Positions 29,603 through 38,731 of a stretch of DNA of 64,000 nucleotides are shown piece by piece. Every line of letters starts with the position of its first letter. Within the stretch, counting starts at the first letter, position 1. Position numbers and translations under genes: made by a program. The notes beneath the pieces are model-generated. The model saw nothing but the letters and a program-made list of their open reading frames with translations, had not been told where the DNA came from and searched no databases. This DNA is from Staphylococcus carnosus (lineage in GTDB: Bacteria; Bacillota; Bacilli; Staphylococcales; Staphylococcaceae). The stretch covers positions 1,116,001-1,180,000 of the forward strand of contig NZ_UHCT01000001.1 in NCBI RefSeq assembly GCF_900458435.1. Reading direction: 5' to 3'.

Positions 29603-31126
29603 TTTCACTGCCTCCTGAATTCAGTTCTACCTTTAAATTTTGCCAATTTGAATTTTGCATTGGATAATCTGTTCTATAATGCACACCTCTAGATTCCTCT
29701 CGTGCAATAGCAGATGCACAAATTATCTGAAGTGTTTTAACAACGCAATAGCGCTGCCAATTTAATTGAGTGATTTGTTCAGTCAATGGGCTGCTTGAGA
29801 GTACATGTTGAATTGTTTCAGCATATTTTTCATTTGCTTGCCATTTCTTTCAACACCTAAAATATCAAAGCTTTGCTGTTGTATTTGATGTATCGTTTCT
29901 TCTGAAACATCTGGTATTTTAAATCCTGCATGAAAATGAGAGGAATCTATGTGTTTAATGTCAGTATTCACTGTATTAGCACATTTCGCTCCCATGACCA
30001 GGCCTTCTAATAAAGAATTGCTCGCTAGGCGGTTTGCACCATGAAAATTTGTACAAGCTACTTCACCAATTGCATAAACATTTTTTAAATTTGTTTTGCC
30101 GTTTATTTCACTTTGAATACCTCCGACAGTATAATGTGCTCCAGGTGTTACTGGAATACGCTGTTTTTTAAGCGCATCCGGATAATGTTTTTGTACAGCC
30201 GCATAAATCGTAGGAAAGCGTTGTTCAAAATGAGAAATTGAGCTGATATCTAAAAAGCAATCATGTCCTTGCATTTGTTGGTGGTATAAGGCTCTGCTTG
30301 TAATATCTCTCGGCGCCAAACTTTTCATAGGGTGTATAGCATCCATAAAACGGACATTTAATTCATTGACTAAAATTGCACCTGCACCTCTTACTGCTTC
30401 AGAAACTAAACTATAAGCTTCGTAAGGCTTACCTAATAAAGTAGGGTGGAATTGAATCATTTCCATACTTTCTAGAGGCAGATGATGGTGTAATGCTATG
30501 ACTGGACCAGATGTTAAAGTATGTGGAATGTTAGAATGTGTTGGAAACACATTGTTAATACCGCCTGTTGCTAAAATGACTGCATCTCCTTCAATGGTAT
30601 GCAATTCATCATCATTTCCAAGTGTTAAAACACCGCACACTTCATTATCGGTATTTTTTATCAAATCGATAACTTCAGTTTCTTCCATAATTGTGAGGTG
30701 TGGATGAGATAAGTGTGCAACCATATGCTTAGCGATGTATTTTCCGGTTTGATCACCGCCAGCATGTAATATTCTTGGTTTAGAGTGTGCGCCTTCCATC
30801 GCATAATCTAATTCGTTGTTTGCTGTGTTAGTATCAAAAGGGAGACCTTCATCTATTAATTGCTGAATTAATGGATAGCTTTCGGTGATGACGTTTTGAA
30901 TGACTTTCAAATTTCCCATTTTTGAACCAGCTTCATATGTATCTAAACTATGTGCTAGGCCGTCATCTTGTTCGTTCATTGAAAAACAGATTCCACCTTG
31001 GGCAAAATTACTGTTGTTTTCTGAGAGTTTTTCTTTAGTTATACAAATGACTTCAATTTCGTGCTTAATGTGACGAATGAATGAAAGTGCAGCAATACCA
31101 CTTCCAACGACTATAACCCGTGTCAT
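29553..31126 (-). pseudogene. nadB: L-aspartate oxidase nadB, frameshifted
   Basis: FAD enzyme that oxidises aspartate to iminoaspartate for quinolinate synthesis. The first frame (31126-29783) has VIVVGSGIAALSF, NFAQGGICFS, SEAVRGAGAILVNE and HGANRLASNSLLEGLV. It goes out of frame near GVERNGKQ and stops. The second frame from about 29850 to 29553 continues as KWQANEKYAETIQHVLSSSP, TEQITQ and the family C-terminus AIAREESRGVHYRTDYP. One base missing from the TTT run at 29844-29846 (AAA on the coding strand) explains the break; restoring it joins the frames into about 525 residues, close to Bacillus NadB. A sequencing error cannot be excluded. Confidence 0.85.
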
Positions 31127-31152
31127 GTTTACACCTCTATTTACAATAATAT

Positions 31153-31178
31153 ATACAAATATGTTAACATGAATGTAT
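31153..31178. promoter_or_regulatory. Candidate NiaR operator between nadB and nifS
   Basis: A 26-bp inverted repeat centred on GTTAAC, with half-sites ATACA-N3-ATGTT matching at 10 of 13 positions. It lies in the 101-bp gap between divergent nadB and nifS. Both directions belong to NAD synthesis, and niaR is the second gene of the rightward unit, so NiaR autoregulation is the natural inference. Confidence 0.55.
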
Positions 31179-31227
31179 GCAATGATTTTGTCATATAATC
31201 AAGATAAATGTAAGTGGGGGAAGCGGT

Positions 31228-32331
31228 ATGATTTATTTAGATAATGCATCAACAACACAACCAGCAAAAGAAGTGTTGGATATTTATCAAGAAGCGCAAC
31301 AAGCGTTGTTTTATAATAGTGAGAGTTTACATGCAGGCGGAGAGATGGTGCGCGAAGCTTTAAATTCTAGCAGAAAATTCATTCAAGAACATTTTAATAC
31401 TAAAAAAGAAGTTATTTTTACTACAAGTGGTTCTCATGCTAATCAAATTGCAATCAGTACTTATTTACAGCAAGCACCTGAAGGGCGCGTGATTGTATCG
31501 CCATATGAACATCCATCGATAGCTGCAGCTTTAGAACCATTTCGCAAACAATTTGAGATAGTTGAAATGCCGCTCGATAAAAATGGTGAAATTGATTTAG
31601 TGGGATTAAAATCTTTAATAACAGATGAAACGGTTTTGTTAGTTGCACAGCATGTTAGTTCAGAAACAGGTTATAAATTGCCTGTAAATGAAATCGCACT
31701 GATTGGAGAAACTCAAAATATACCGCTTCATGTAGATGGTGTTCAAGCTGTTCATAAAGTTTCAGATATCAATATCGATAAGTTTTCTTCTTATACTTTT
31801 TCAGGACATAAGTTTAATGGGACAAAGGGAAGCGGAGCATTACTGATTGAACATAAATCTGTAAGACCTATTAATATTCATTATTTTCATGAAGAGGGTA
31901 CTAGAAATGGCACGTTAGATGTACCAAGTATTTTAGCGATGACAAAAGCTTTATCTCTGAATCCTCAACATGAACATTTATTAAACTTATATCAGCATGC
32001 AAAAAAACGTGCAAAAACAGCAGGTTTTACAATTTTGGAATATGACCTTCATGCGCCGCATATTTTAGGGATGTTGACACCTTTTTATGAAGGTCAATAT
32101 GTTATGCAGACACTTTCAAGCAGAAATGTATGTATTTCTACTGGAACAGCATGTGGTCATGGTTTATTATTAAGTGACGGATTAGTGCATAAAATTGAAA
32201 CAACACAACATGAAGCAGATCAGTATGTTAGAGTTTCTTTTTCAAAAAATACAACGCTAAATGAAATAGATCAATGTTTTGATCAGTTAGAGAATATATT
32301 AAAAGAGGTGGCCCTAGATGAGCCAAGCTGA
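31228..32331 (+). CDS. nifS: NAD-cluster cysteine desulfurase (NifS-like)
   Basis: PLP-dependent class V aminotransferase fold enzyme that removes sulfur from cysteine; in Bacillus the nadABC-linked NifS matures the NadA iron-sulfur cluster. The 367-residue protein has MIYLDNASTTQPAKEV, the PLP lysine in FSGHKFNGTKGSGAL and the active-site cysteine in ISTGTACGHGLLLS. GTGGGGG precedes ATG 31228. Its end overlaps niaR by 14 bp. Position next to nadBCA, rather than sufS features, supports the assignment. Confidence 0.9.
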   Translation: MIYLDNASTTQPAKEVLDIYQEAQQALFYNSESLHAGGEMVREALNSSRKFIQEHFNTKKEVIFTTSGSHANQIAISTYLQQAPEGRVIVSPYEHPSIAAALEPFRKQFEIVEMPLDKNGEIDLVGLKSLITDETVLLVAQHVSSETGYKLPVNEIALIGETQNIPLHVDGVQAVHKVSDINIDKFSSYTFSGHKFNGTKGSGALLIEHKSVRPINIHYFHEEGTRNGTLDVPSILAMTKALSLNPQHEHLLNLYQHAKKRAKTAGFTILEYDLHAPHILGMLTPFYEGQYVMQTLSSRNVCISTGTACGHGLLLSDGLVHKIETTQHEADQYVRVSFSKNTTLNEIDQCFDQLENILKEVALDEPS

Positions 32332-32854
32332 TGAAAGAAGAGAGGAAATTGTAGAACTGTTAAAAATGACAAGTGAACCGATTAAAGGATCGGAATTAAG
32401 CCAGAGATTTGGTGTTTCTCGCCAAATTATTGTGAAAGATATCTCTCACTTAAAAACAAAAGATTATGCAATCAATTCTACAAGCAAAGGATACTTTTTA
32501 GATATAGAACCTCAAGGAAAAGCACATAAACGTTTAATTATGTGCCAACATGATTTTGATGAAATGGAAAAAGAACTGTCTATCATTGTTGAGAATGGTG
32601 CAATGGTAGATGATGTATCCGTAGAACATCCAGTCTATGGAAATATTAGAGCAGAATTGATGATTGAAACACAAGAAGATATTACAACGTTTATAGAAGA
32701 AATGACAAAGTTTAAAGGTACAATGTTAGCAAAATTGACAGATGGTTTTCATCTGCATACAATTTCAGCGGATACTGAAAAGATTTTGGAAAATGCGATT
32801 GCAGATTTAGAACAACAAGGATTTATTGCTAATACTGAAGAAATAGTAGAGTAA
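32318..32854 (+). CDS. niaR: Niacin-responsive repressor NiaR (YrxA)
   Basis: Represses NAD biosynthesis and niacin uptake genes when nicotinate is available. The 178-residue protein has an N-terminal winged HTH_11 domain (residues 8-65, with ELSQRFGVSRQIIVKDISHL). The C-terminal 3H domain (75-170) carries the metal/ligand histidines in CQHDFDEM, VEHPVYGN and FHLHTIS. AAAGAGGTGG precedes the ATG, which lies within the end of nifS. The likely operator is the inverted repeat at 31153-31178. Confidence 0.93.
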   Translation: MSQADERREEIVELLKMTSEPIKGSELSQRFGVSRQIIVKDISHLKTKDYAINSTSKGYFLDIEPQGKAHKRLIMCQHDFDEMEKELSIIVENGAMVDDVSVEHPVYGNIRAELMIETQEDITTFIEEMTKFKGTMLAKLTDGFHLHTISADTEKILENAIADLEQQGFIANTEEIVE

Positions 32855-32861
32855 TTGATAA

Positions 32862-32887
32862 AGCACCAGCATTATGTTGGTGTTTTT
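32862..32887 (+). terminator. Terminator after niaR
   Basis: CACCA/TGGTG-type stem around GCATTATG, followed by five T. Confidence 0.8.
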
Positions 32888-33025
32888 ATTTTCGCAAAAA
32901 TATTAGAATTGCATTTAAATTCAGAGTATTAAAACTTTTATATTGTGGATAATTTGTTTTGTTTTTGAAATACTTATGAGCTATAATATATATCGAAATA
33001 CTCGGAATTGAGGTGTTATCGGGAA

Positions 33026-33649
33026 ATGGAATTTATGGAAATTTTTAAAAAGTGGGCACCAGAATATGATGCCACTGTTAACGGGGAGAACGAAGAATAT
33101 AGAGATGTCTTTATCAATTATTCTGAAATGTTGAATGAACTTGCAAGTACAGCAGAAGGCAGAGTGCTTGAGATTGGTGCTGGTACTGGTAATTTAACAC
33201 TGATGTTAAAAGATAAAGGCAGAGAGGTGTCAGCTATAGATCCATCTGATGATATGAGAGCAATTGCGAATGAAACTAAAAATTTGGATGTACAATATGG
33301 TCATTTCTTTGATATACCATTTGATCAACCATTCGATTATATTGTAACTTCGTTTGCGTTCCATCATGTAAAACCAGAAGAAAAATCTGATGCAATCAAA
33401 ACAATGATGCACTCATTAACAGATGATGGAAAATTATTAATCTTAGATACCATGTTTGAAAGTGAAAAATACAAGCAAGACTTAATTAAATATTATAACA
33501 ATCAAGAATTCTATAACTTAACTGAGGATTTACAAACTGAGTATTACACTTATATTGAAAACTTAAAAGATATTGTAAATGATCTAGGATTGAATTTAGA
33601 TATGGTACAAAAAAATAAATTTGCTTGGTTAGCCACTATTTCAAAATAA
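33026..33649 (+). CDS. Class I SAM-dependent methyltransferase
   Basis: A 207-residue cytoplasmic methyltransferase. Motif I is VLEIGAGTGNLTLML, followed by the acidic residue after strand 2 in VSAIDPSDDM, motif post-I around VQYGHFFDIPFDQPFDYIV, and SFAFHHVKPEEKSDAI. It resembles YrrT-like and ubiquinone-type methyltransferases, but the substrate is not predictable. GAGGTG at 33010-33015 favours ATG 33026; a TTG at 33008 overlaps that site and is unlikely. Single gene with a following hairpin. Confidence 0.85.
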   Translation: MEFMEIFKKWAPEYDATVNGENEEYRDVFINYSEMLNELASTAEGRVLEIGAGTGNLTLMLKDKGREVSAIDPSDDMRAIANETKNLDVQYGHFFDIPFDQPFDYIVTSFAFHHVKPEEKSDAIKTMMHSLTDDGKLLILDTMFESEKYKQDLIKYYNNQEFYNLTEDLQTEYYTYIENLKDIVNDLGLNLDMVQKNKFAWLATISK

Positions 33650-33663
33650 ATAGTTATTCAGCA

Positions 33664-33713
33664 TCAAAAAGGTCGGAATAAAGCTATAAATGCTTTTTTC
33701 GATCTTTTTATTT
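33664..33713 (+). terminator. Terminator after the methyltransferase gene
   Basis: AAAAAGGTCG-AATAAAGC pairs imperfectly with GCTTTTTTCGATCTTTTT, ending in a T-run. Confidence 0.7.
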
Positions 33714-34046
33714 ATGAAATAGGGGAGATTAACTTAAAAATATAAGAAATTTAAACGTAAAGTTAAGGAGCAAATGATAAAAAACAAGCAGAATTGTGGT
33801 CAATTGCTCACTAAAAATAAAAATTTATAGTAATTATATATTTATTACACTTATTTATGTTGGAATGTGGTTGACTCAAGGGATAAAAGTTAATATACTA
33901 GTTATTGTCTTGAAAAAAGAGATTACAAATACGAAACAAGATTTAAGTTTTAAAAATAAAATTCATATTTTGTTAAAAAAAGATTTGACATTACTTAACA
34001 ATACATGATATACTAATAAAGTAGTTCAAATTACTAATAATATTAC
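33714..34046 (+). promoter_or_regulatory. tRNA operon upstream region with tandem sigma-A promoters
   Basis: P1: TTGACT (33871-33876), 17 bases, TATACT (33894-33899). P2: TTGACA (33985-33990), 18 bases, TATACT (34009-34014), about 33 bp before the initiator tRNA. Both are near consensus. No terminator lies between them. The rest is very AT-rich and I see no convincing gene. Confidence 0.75.
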
Positions 34047-34120
<74 letters not shown>

Positions 34121-34136
34121 TACATAGTTTTTCTCT

Positions 34137-34209
34137 GGTCTCGTAGTGTAGCGGTTAACACGCCTGCCTGTCACGCAGGAGATCGCGGGTTCGATTCCCG
34201 TCGAGACCG
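34137..34209 (+). tRNA. tRNA-Asp (GTC)
   Basis: GGTCTC/GAGACC acceptor stem, discriminator G, anticodon GTC in the loop CTGTCAC. CCA is encoded at 34210-34212. Confidence 0.96.
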
Positions 34210-34224
34210 CCATTTTAAATATAA

Positions 34225-34297
34225 GGTTCAGTAGCTCAGTTGGTAGAGCAATGGATTGAAGCTCCATGTGTCGGCAGTTCGACTCTGTCCTGAACCA
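34225..34297 (+). tRNA. tRNA-Phe (GAA)
   Basis: GGTTCA/TGAACC acceptor stem, discriminator A, anticodon GAA in the loop TTGAAGC. CCA is not encoded. Confidence 0.95.
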
Positions 34298-34315
34298 TTC
34301 TTTTAAACTTTGTCT

Positions 34316-34389
34316 GGCGGTTGTGGTGAAGTGGTTAACACATCGGATTGTGGTTCCGACATTCGTGGGTTCGATTCCCATCAGCCGCC
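34316..34389 (+). tRNA. tRNA-His (GTG)
   Basis: Extra 5' G (34316) pairs with discriminator C (34389), the histidine identity element. Anticodon GTG. CCA is encoded at 34390-34392. Confidence 0.95.
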
Positions 34390-34403
34390 CCATAATCGTT
34401 AAT

Positions 34404-34474
34404 GCGGGTGTAGTTTAATGGCAAAACCTCAGCCTTCCAAGCTGATGTTGTGGGTTCGATTCCCATCACCCGCT
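34404..34474 (+). tRNA. tRNA-Gly (TCC)
   Basis: GCGGGTG/CACCCGC acceptor stem, discriminator T, anticodon TCC in the loop CTTCCAA. CCA is encoded at 34475-34477. Confidence 0.95.
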
Positions 34475-34488
34475 CCATTTTTAATTAA

Positions 34489-34560
34489 TCCACAGTAGCT
34501 CAGTGGTAGAGCTATCGGCTGTTAACCGATCGGTCGTAGGTTCGAGTCCTACCTGTGGAG
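34489..34560 (+). tRNA. tRNA-Asn (GTT)
   Basis: TCCACAG/CTGTGGA acceptor stem, discriminator G, anticodon GTT. CCA is encoded at 34561-34563. Confidence 0.95.
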
Positions 34561-34564
34561 CCAT

Positions 34565-34636
34565 GGCTCCTTGGTCAAGCGGTTAAGACACCGCCCTTTC
34601 ACGGCGGTAACACGGGTTCGAGTCCCGTAGGAGTCA
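34565..34636 (+). tRNA. tRNA-Glu (TTC)
   Basis: GGCTCCT/AGGAGTC acceptor stem with one G-T pair, discriminator A, anticodon TTC in a CCGCC/GGCGG stem. It begins one base after the CCA of tRNA-Asn. CCA is not encoded. Confidence 0.94.
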
Positions 34637-34640
34637 TTCA

Positions 34641-34672
34641 ATCAGAAACGAAGTATCGTTTCTGATTTTTTA
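34641..34672 (+). terminator. Terminator of the seven-tRNA operon
   Basis: ATCAGAAACGA pairs with TCGTTTCTGAT and is followed by six T, directly after tRNA-Glu. tRNA-Ser lies beyond it. Confidence 0.93.
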
Positions 34673-34697
34673 TTTAATTACATAAATTTTAATAAAT

Positions 34698-34786
34698 GGA
34701 GAGTTGTCCGAGCTGGCCGAAGGAGCACGCCTGGAAAGTGTGTAGGCGCCACAAGCGTCTCGAGGGTTCGAATCCCTCACTCTCCG
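34698..34786 (+). tRNA. tRNA-Ser (GGA)
   Basis: 89-base class II tRNA with a long variable arm, GGAGAGT/ACTCTCC acceptor stem, discriminator G and anticodon GGA in the loop CTGGAAA. CCA is not encoded. It lies 26 bp after the operon terminator with no clear -35/-10 pair between, so it depends on readthrough or an unrecognised promoter. Confidence 0.95.
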
Positions 34787-34797
34787 CTCAATTTTAG

Positions 34798-34842
34798 ACC
34801 CCTTTGTTTTCTGTCTTATTACATGAAAGCAAAGGGGTTTTT
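34798..34842 (+). terminator. Terminator after tRNA-Ser
   Basis: ACCCCTTTG (34798-34806) pairs with CAAAGGGGT (34830-34838) and is followed by T-rich sequence. Confidence 0.85.
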
Positions 34843-34887
34843 GAATTAGATATAAAACCGTGCTGATGAAAATTTTATTCGTTATAG

Positions 34888-35526
34888 TTAGTAGGATTGG
34901 CGTGCTGCTTCAATCAATTTAGTTGTGTATCTAAAATATTTTTCCGAAACGTCCATGTTATGTTTAAAAACATCAGTTTGTTCGATTAATTCATGTTTAG
35001 AAAATTGTTTTTTATGCTCGATGACATTTTCAAGGTCTTTGAAGGAGTTATAAAAAATTTCAATGGATTTAAAGTAATTCTCATCCATATCTTTAAATTG
35101 TGTAGGAACTTCTTTGTCTCTATTTTTTCTATCATCCAATGCTTGTTTCAATTCTTTCAATGCTGGATCTATTTCTGATTTCACTTCTTTAGTATCAGCC
35201 TCATCAATACGGTCATCATTTTGCTTCAAATTATTGACCATTTGATGAACCTTAGAATTGGTATCCGTAAGAGGTTGTGCCTCTCTTTGAAAAATTTGGC
35301 CATACTCATAATCATCATAATATTTACTAGAATCAAATTTGCCGTTTCGTTTTTCGTCTCTGACTTTAGCAGCTTTATCTTTAACTTCTTCTTCAGTACC
35401 GATAGGGTGGTAACTGTATTTTTTAATTTCCGGCTTCTGATTTTCTTGACTATGATCTTTTCCTTTTTCACCGCAACCAGCTAACACAATGAGACTAACT
35501 AAAAACAACCATATAAGTTTTTTCAT
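34888..35526 (-). CDS. Staphylococcal lipoprotein (EMYY-type), unknown function
   Basis: A 212-residue predicted lipoprotein. The signal peptide MKKLIWLFLVSLIVLAGC has lipobox LAGC with C18 as the lipidated residue. The mature part is highly charged and helical, with KYYDDYEYGQIFQREAQ and ENYFKSIEIFYNSFKDLE resembling what I recall of the EMYY-motif lipoproteins of staphylococci. That family match is tentative. AGAGGAAAA precedes ATG 35526. It is a single minus-strand gene facing the tRNA cluster. Confidence 0.75.
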   Translation of the reverse strand: MKKLIWLFLVSLIVLAGCGEKGKDHSQENQKPEIKKYSYHPIGTEEEVKDKAAKVRDEKRNGKFDSSKYYDDYEYGQIFQREAQPLTDTNSKVHQMVNNLKQNDDRIDEADTKEVKSEIDPALKELKQALDDRKNRDKEVPTQFKDMDENYFKSIEIFYNSFKDLENVIEHKKQFSKHELIEQTDVFKHNMDVSEKYFRYTTKLIEAARQSY

Positions 35527-35751
35527 GATTTTTCCTCTATTCTATTTTTATTTGTAATTTAGAGAATAAAACAGGGGTAATGATAATGTTTTGTAGAACT
35601 ATCGTGCTATTTATTAATAATCATAAATAATAATGAACTAAATTTCAATTAATATTTTGAAAATTGCGAAAAATAAATATCGAAACGAACTTCAACACCA
35701 TAAAACACTATGAAATAAGTTGAGATTTATCATGTAATACCAACATGAAAT

Positions 35752-35794
35752 AACCACAGTAGTGTACAAGACTAGCTACCGTGGTTACTTTTTT
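35752..35794. terminator. Hairpin after the membrane protein at 35794-36318
   Basis: AACCACAGTAG pairs with CTACCGTGGTT (one G-T). The longer T-run is on the plus strand, but the only known adjacent transcript comes from the minus strand, where TTATTTC follows. Direction is uncertain. Confidence 0.6.
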
Positions 35795-36318
35795 TATTTT
35801 GGCTTGTTAGATTCTTTTTCTTTAAGTTCTTCTATAGAAATGGGTTGGTTAATCTCACTGACACTTTTTCGGCTAAAATGATACATTTTGACCATAGCTG
35901 GTTTAGATAGGGCTAAAAAAGATAAAAACGTAGCAATAAAAGAAAAATGTGTTACATTCAACACAAACAAGAGTGGAATGAAAATCAACGCAAATAATGC
36001 TGAAAAGATTACGATTGGCAATACTTTTAACAATATCTTTTTTAATCGCCCGTTTATTATTCTAGACAAAAGAAAAAGTACTAAACCAATTAATAATAAA
36101 GGGATAATAATAGTGGTTAAAGTAGCAGTATATGCATTTGCATAACCTTTCCAATCTAAATGAATAAGGTAGTACATCGAAGAATTTTTAGGAACATCCA
36201 ATTGGAAAAGATTTGTACCGTAATTGACATATAAAAAGTAAATAATGATAAAAACAAGCAGACATGTTATCGTATATTTAATGTAATAATTAAAATTTTT
36301 TGGTGGTTTTGAATGCAA
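35794..36318 (-). CDS. Small integral membrane protein, unknown function
   Basis: A 174-residue protein with four predicted membrane segments (about 13-32, 60-85, 95-115, 120-140) and a charged C-terminal tail rich in K and E. It begins at TTG 36318, preceded by GAGGG at 7 bases. I recognise no family; it is hydrophobic and without catalytic motifs. Upstream and divergent is the charged single-pass protein at 36502. Confidence 0.65.
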   Translation of the reverse strand: MHSKPPKNFNYYIKYTITCLLVFIIIYFLYVNYGTNLFQLDVPKNSSMYYLIHLDWKGYANAYTATLTTIIIPLLLIGLVLFLLSRIINGRLKKILLKVLPIVIFSALFALIFIPLLFVLNVTHFSFIATFLSFLALSKPAMVKMYHFSRKSVSEINQPISIEELKEKESNKPK

Positions 36319-36501
36319 TTATGTTCCCTCATTTCAAACAAGTATCTAAACTATTATCTTATAAATTAGGCACCATCGCAATGCGGAATATTTTAACATA
36401 TAGGACTTTTATACGAGGGTTATCTTTTTGTTAAATGGTATACTAAAGGTAATAAATATTAATTTTTCACTAAATAAAAAATGGAAATAAGGTGATTTAA
36501 A

Positions 36502-37224
36502 ATGAGAAGATCTGATCGAAATAATCATGATTATGATAATCACAGAGATAATCGTCGCGATGATTATTACCGTAATAACCGAGATGACTATAGAGATGGT
36601 GAGTATGACAGACCTCATGAAGATAGTCGAGAAGCAGAATACCGTCGTCGTTCAGATGAAGACGGCCGTTATTATAACGAACGCGATTATCGCAGAGAAC
36701 GTATGTTAGAAGAAGAAAATCGTAAAAGCAACAAAGGAAAAAAATGGTTAGCAGCAATTGTAGTCATCTTATTAATTGTTGTTGCCATCTTTATCGTAAG
36801 GAACATGATGCAACCGAAAAACGATGATCAAACTGCAAACCAAAATCAACAGTCAGAACAAGCACAACAATCTAATAATCAAAATAAACCTAATGTGACT
36901 AACAACTATAAAGAAGTTATTAAAGAAAAAGAAACGGTAATCAAAGAAAAGATTGAAAGTGCTAAAAATAATATCCAAAACGGACAAAATAGTCAAAATG
37001 CAATTGATTCTGCGCAAAGTGAAGTCAATCAATTGAAAGATAAAGCAACAAATAATGGTGATAATAACTTAACTGATCAATATCAGAATGCGGTAGATAA
37101 ATTAAAAGAGGCTAATCAAGCCCAACAAAATGGTGAAAATCAATCTAAAGTAGACGGGCTGCTTAATGATATTGACAGTAAATTACAAAGTATTAAAGAT
37201 AAACTTAATCAATTATTTAATTAA
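36502..37224 (+). CDS. Single-pass membrane protein with charged N-terminal domain
   Basis: A 240-residue protein of unknown function. Residues 1-75 are extremely rich in D, R, N, Y and E (for example NHDYDNHRDNRRDDYYRNN) and probably disordered in the cytoplasm. One membrane helix follows at about 82-99 (WLAAIVVILLIVVAIFIV). The outer part is Q/N-rich, then a helical region with KEVIKEKETVIKEKIESA and a C-terminal helix SKLQSIKDKLNQLF. AAGGTG precedes the start. It has a terminator-like hairpin before menE. The layout suggests a cell-surface or envelope role, but that is inference. Confidence 0.75.
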   Translation: MRRSDRNNHDYDNHRDNRRDDYYRNNRDDYRDGEYDRPHEDSREAEYRRRSDEDGRYYNERDYRRERMLEEENRKSNKGKKWLAAIVVILLIVVAIFIVRNMMQPKNDDQTANQNQQSEQAQQSNNQNKPNVTNNYKEVIKEKETVIKEKIESAKNNIQNGQNSQNAIDSAQSEVNQLKDKATNNGDNNLTDQYQNAVDKLKEANQAQQNGENQSKVDGLLNDIDSKLQSIKDKLNQLFN

Positions 37225-37230
37225 ACTGTA

Positions 37231-37260
37231 AATCCGGGAGTATCAACTCTCGGGTTTATT
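37231..37260 (+). terminator. Hairpin after the charged membrane protein
   Basis: CCGGGAGT pairs with ACTCTCGG around ATCA; the T-run is short (TTTATT). Confidence 0.6.
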
Positions 37261-37339
37261 ATGTTTTAAAACAGAATAGCATCGTAAGTATATATTCTTT
37301 GATAAAATAGAAAGTGCAGAGAAATAAGGAGGAAAATTG

Positions 37340-38728
37340 ATGGATTTATGGTTAAAACAAAGTGCAGAAAAAGTTCCTGAAAACATTGCACTTGAAGATC
37401 ACAACACACAACTTACATATATGAACGTTTATAAAACGGCTTTACAATATGCACATGTATTGCACCAACTTAATCGAAAACGTATCGCATTTTATATAGA
37501 TAACCGTCTTGATTCAGCTCTCATTATTTATGGTGCTTGGTTAGCGGGAATTGAGGCAGTAATGATTAATACAAGATTAACGGATAAAGAAATAACTGCA
37601 CAATTAAAATCCGTAGATACTGATACGATTATCGCAATCCTTCCGTTAAATATAGATGGTTTCAATATTATTTCATGGTCAGAGCTCGAAGCGAAGCGAG
37701 GAACTGAAACATATGAAATTCCTATGGATTTAGAACGAATCGCTTCAATCATGTTTACCTCAGGCACAACAGGACTACAAAAAGCAGTGCCGCAAACTTT
37801 TAATAATCATCTTGCCAGTGCAACCGGATGTAAAGAAAGTTTAGGTTTCGATCAAAATACCAAATGGTTATCTGTATTGCCGATATATCATATCTCAGGT
37901 TTGAGCGTCTTATTGCGAAGTATGATTGAAGGTTTTACAGTTAGAATTGTGAATAAATTTGATGCAGATCAAATACTTGAAATTATTAAGGGTGAAAATA
38001 TTACACACATTTCACTTGTACCGCAAACTTTGAAATGGATGATGGATGCAGGATTAACTGAACCTTATCATTTAGAAAAAATACTCTTGGGCGGTGCTAA
38101 ACTTTCTCACGCTTTAATTGAAGAGGCTCTCCAGAATCATTTACCAATTTATAATTCATTTGGTATGACAGAAACTTGTTCACAATTTTTAACCGCTTCT
38201 CCTGCTATGTTGAAATTCAATCCAGACACAGTTGGCAAACCGAGCCCAAATGTAGATGTCAAAATCACCAAACCTAATCATGAAGGCCATGGAGAACTTT
38301 TGATAAAAGGTGACAATGTAATTAATGGATATCTATATCCGAAAAATTTAACAGATACTTTCGAAAATGGTTATTTTAAAACAGGTGATATTGCTAAAAT
38401 TGATTCAGAAGACAATGTGATGATTTATGATCGTCGAAAGGATCTAATCATCAGCGGGGGAGAAAATATTTATCCATTTGAAATTGAGAGTGCTGCTAAA
38501 CGTTATAAAAATGTGAATGATGCGATGTGTATCGGTGTCGAGGATATAGAATGGGGACAAGTACCGAAATTGTATTATGTGAGTGAATCCGATATTGATA
38601 AAAATAAACTCCAATATTTTTTACAACAAGAATTAGCAAAATATAAAGTGCCGAAAACTTATCAGCGCGTAGATACTTTACCTTATACTTCTACTGGAAA
38701 GTTGAAACGTGGTTCAATTGAGGAATAA
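37340..38728 (+). CDS. menE: o-Succinylbenzoate-CoA ligase
   Basis: Activates o-succinylbenzoate with CoA and ATP in menaquinone synthesis. The 462-residue acyl-adenylate-forming enzyme has the P-loop [28 protein letters not shown], the hinge [18 protein letters not shown] and the catalytic lysine in [15 protein letters not shown] precedes ATG 37340; the TTG codon just before it in frame is too close to that site. menC follows 3 bp later. Confidence 0.95.
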   Translation: MDLWLKQSAEKVPENIALEDHNTQLTYMNVYKTALQYAHVLHQLNRKRIAFYIDNRLDSALIIYGAWLAGIEAVMINTRLTDKEITAQLKSVDTDTIIAILPLNIDGFNIISWSELEAKRGTETYEIPMDLERIASIMFTSGTTGLQKAVPQTFNNHLASATGCKESLGFDQNTKWLSVLPIYHISGLSVLLRSMIEGFTVRIVNKFDADQILEIIKGENITHISLVPQTLKWMMDAGLTEPYHLEKILLGGAKLSHALIEEALQNHLPIYNSFGMTETCSQFLTASPAMLKFNPDTVGKPSPNVDVKITKPNHEGHGELLIKGDNVINGYLYPKNLTDTFENGYFKTGDIAKIDSEDNVMIYDRRKDLIISGGENIYPFEIESAAKRYKNVNDAMCIGVEDIEWGQVPKLYYVSESDIDKNKLQYFLQQELAKYKVPKTYQRVDTLPYTSTGKLKRGSIEE

Positions 38729-38731
38729 AAA

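Noticed and set aside
33796..34008. 70-codon frame upstream of the tRNA cluster
   Set aside because: Low-complexity AT-rich translation that overlaps both candidate tRNA promoters, with no ribosome binding site.
36497..36757. Minus-strand frame opposite the charged N-terminal region at 36502
   Set aside because: Mirror of the repetitive Asp/Arg/Asn codons; no ribosome binding site.
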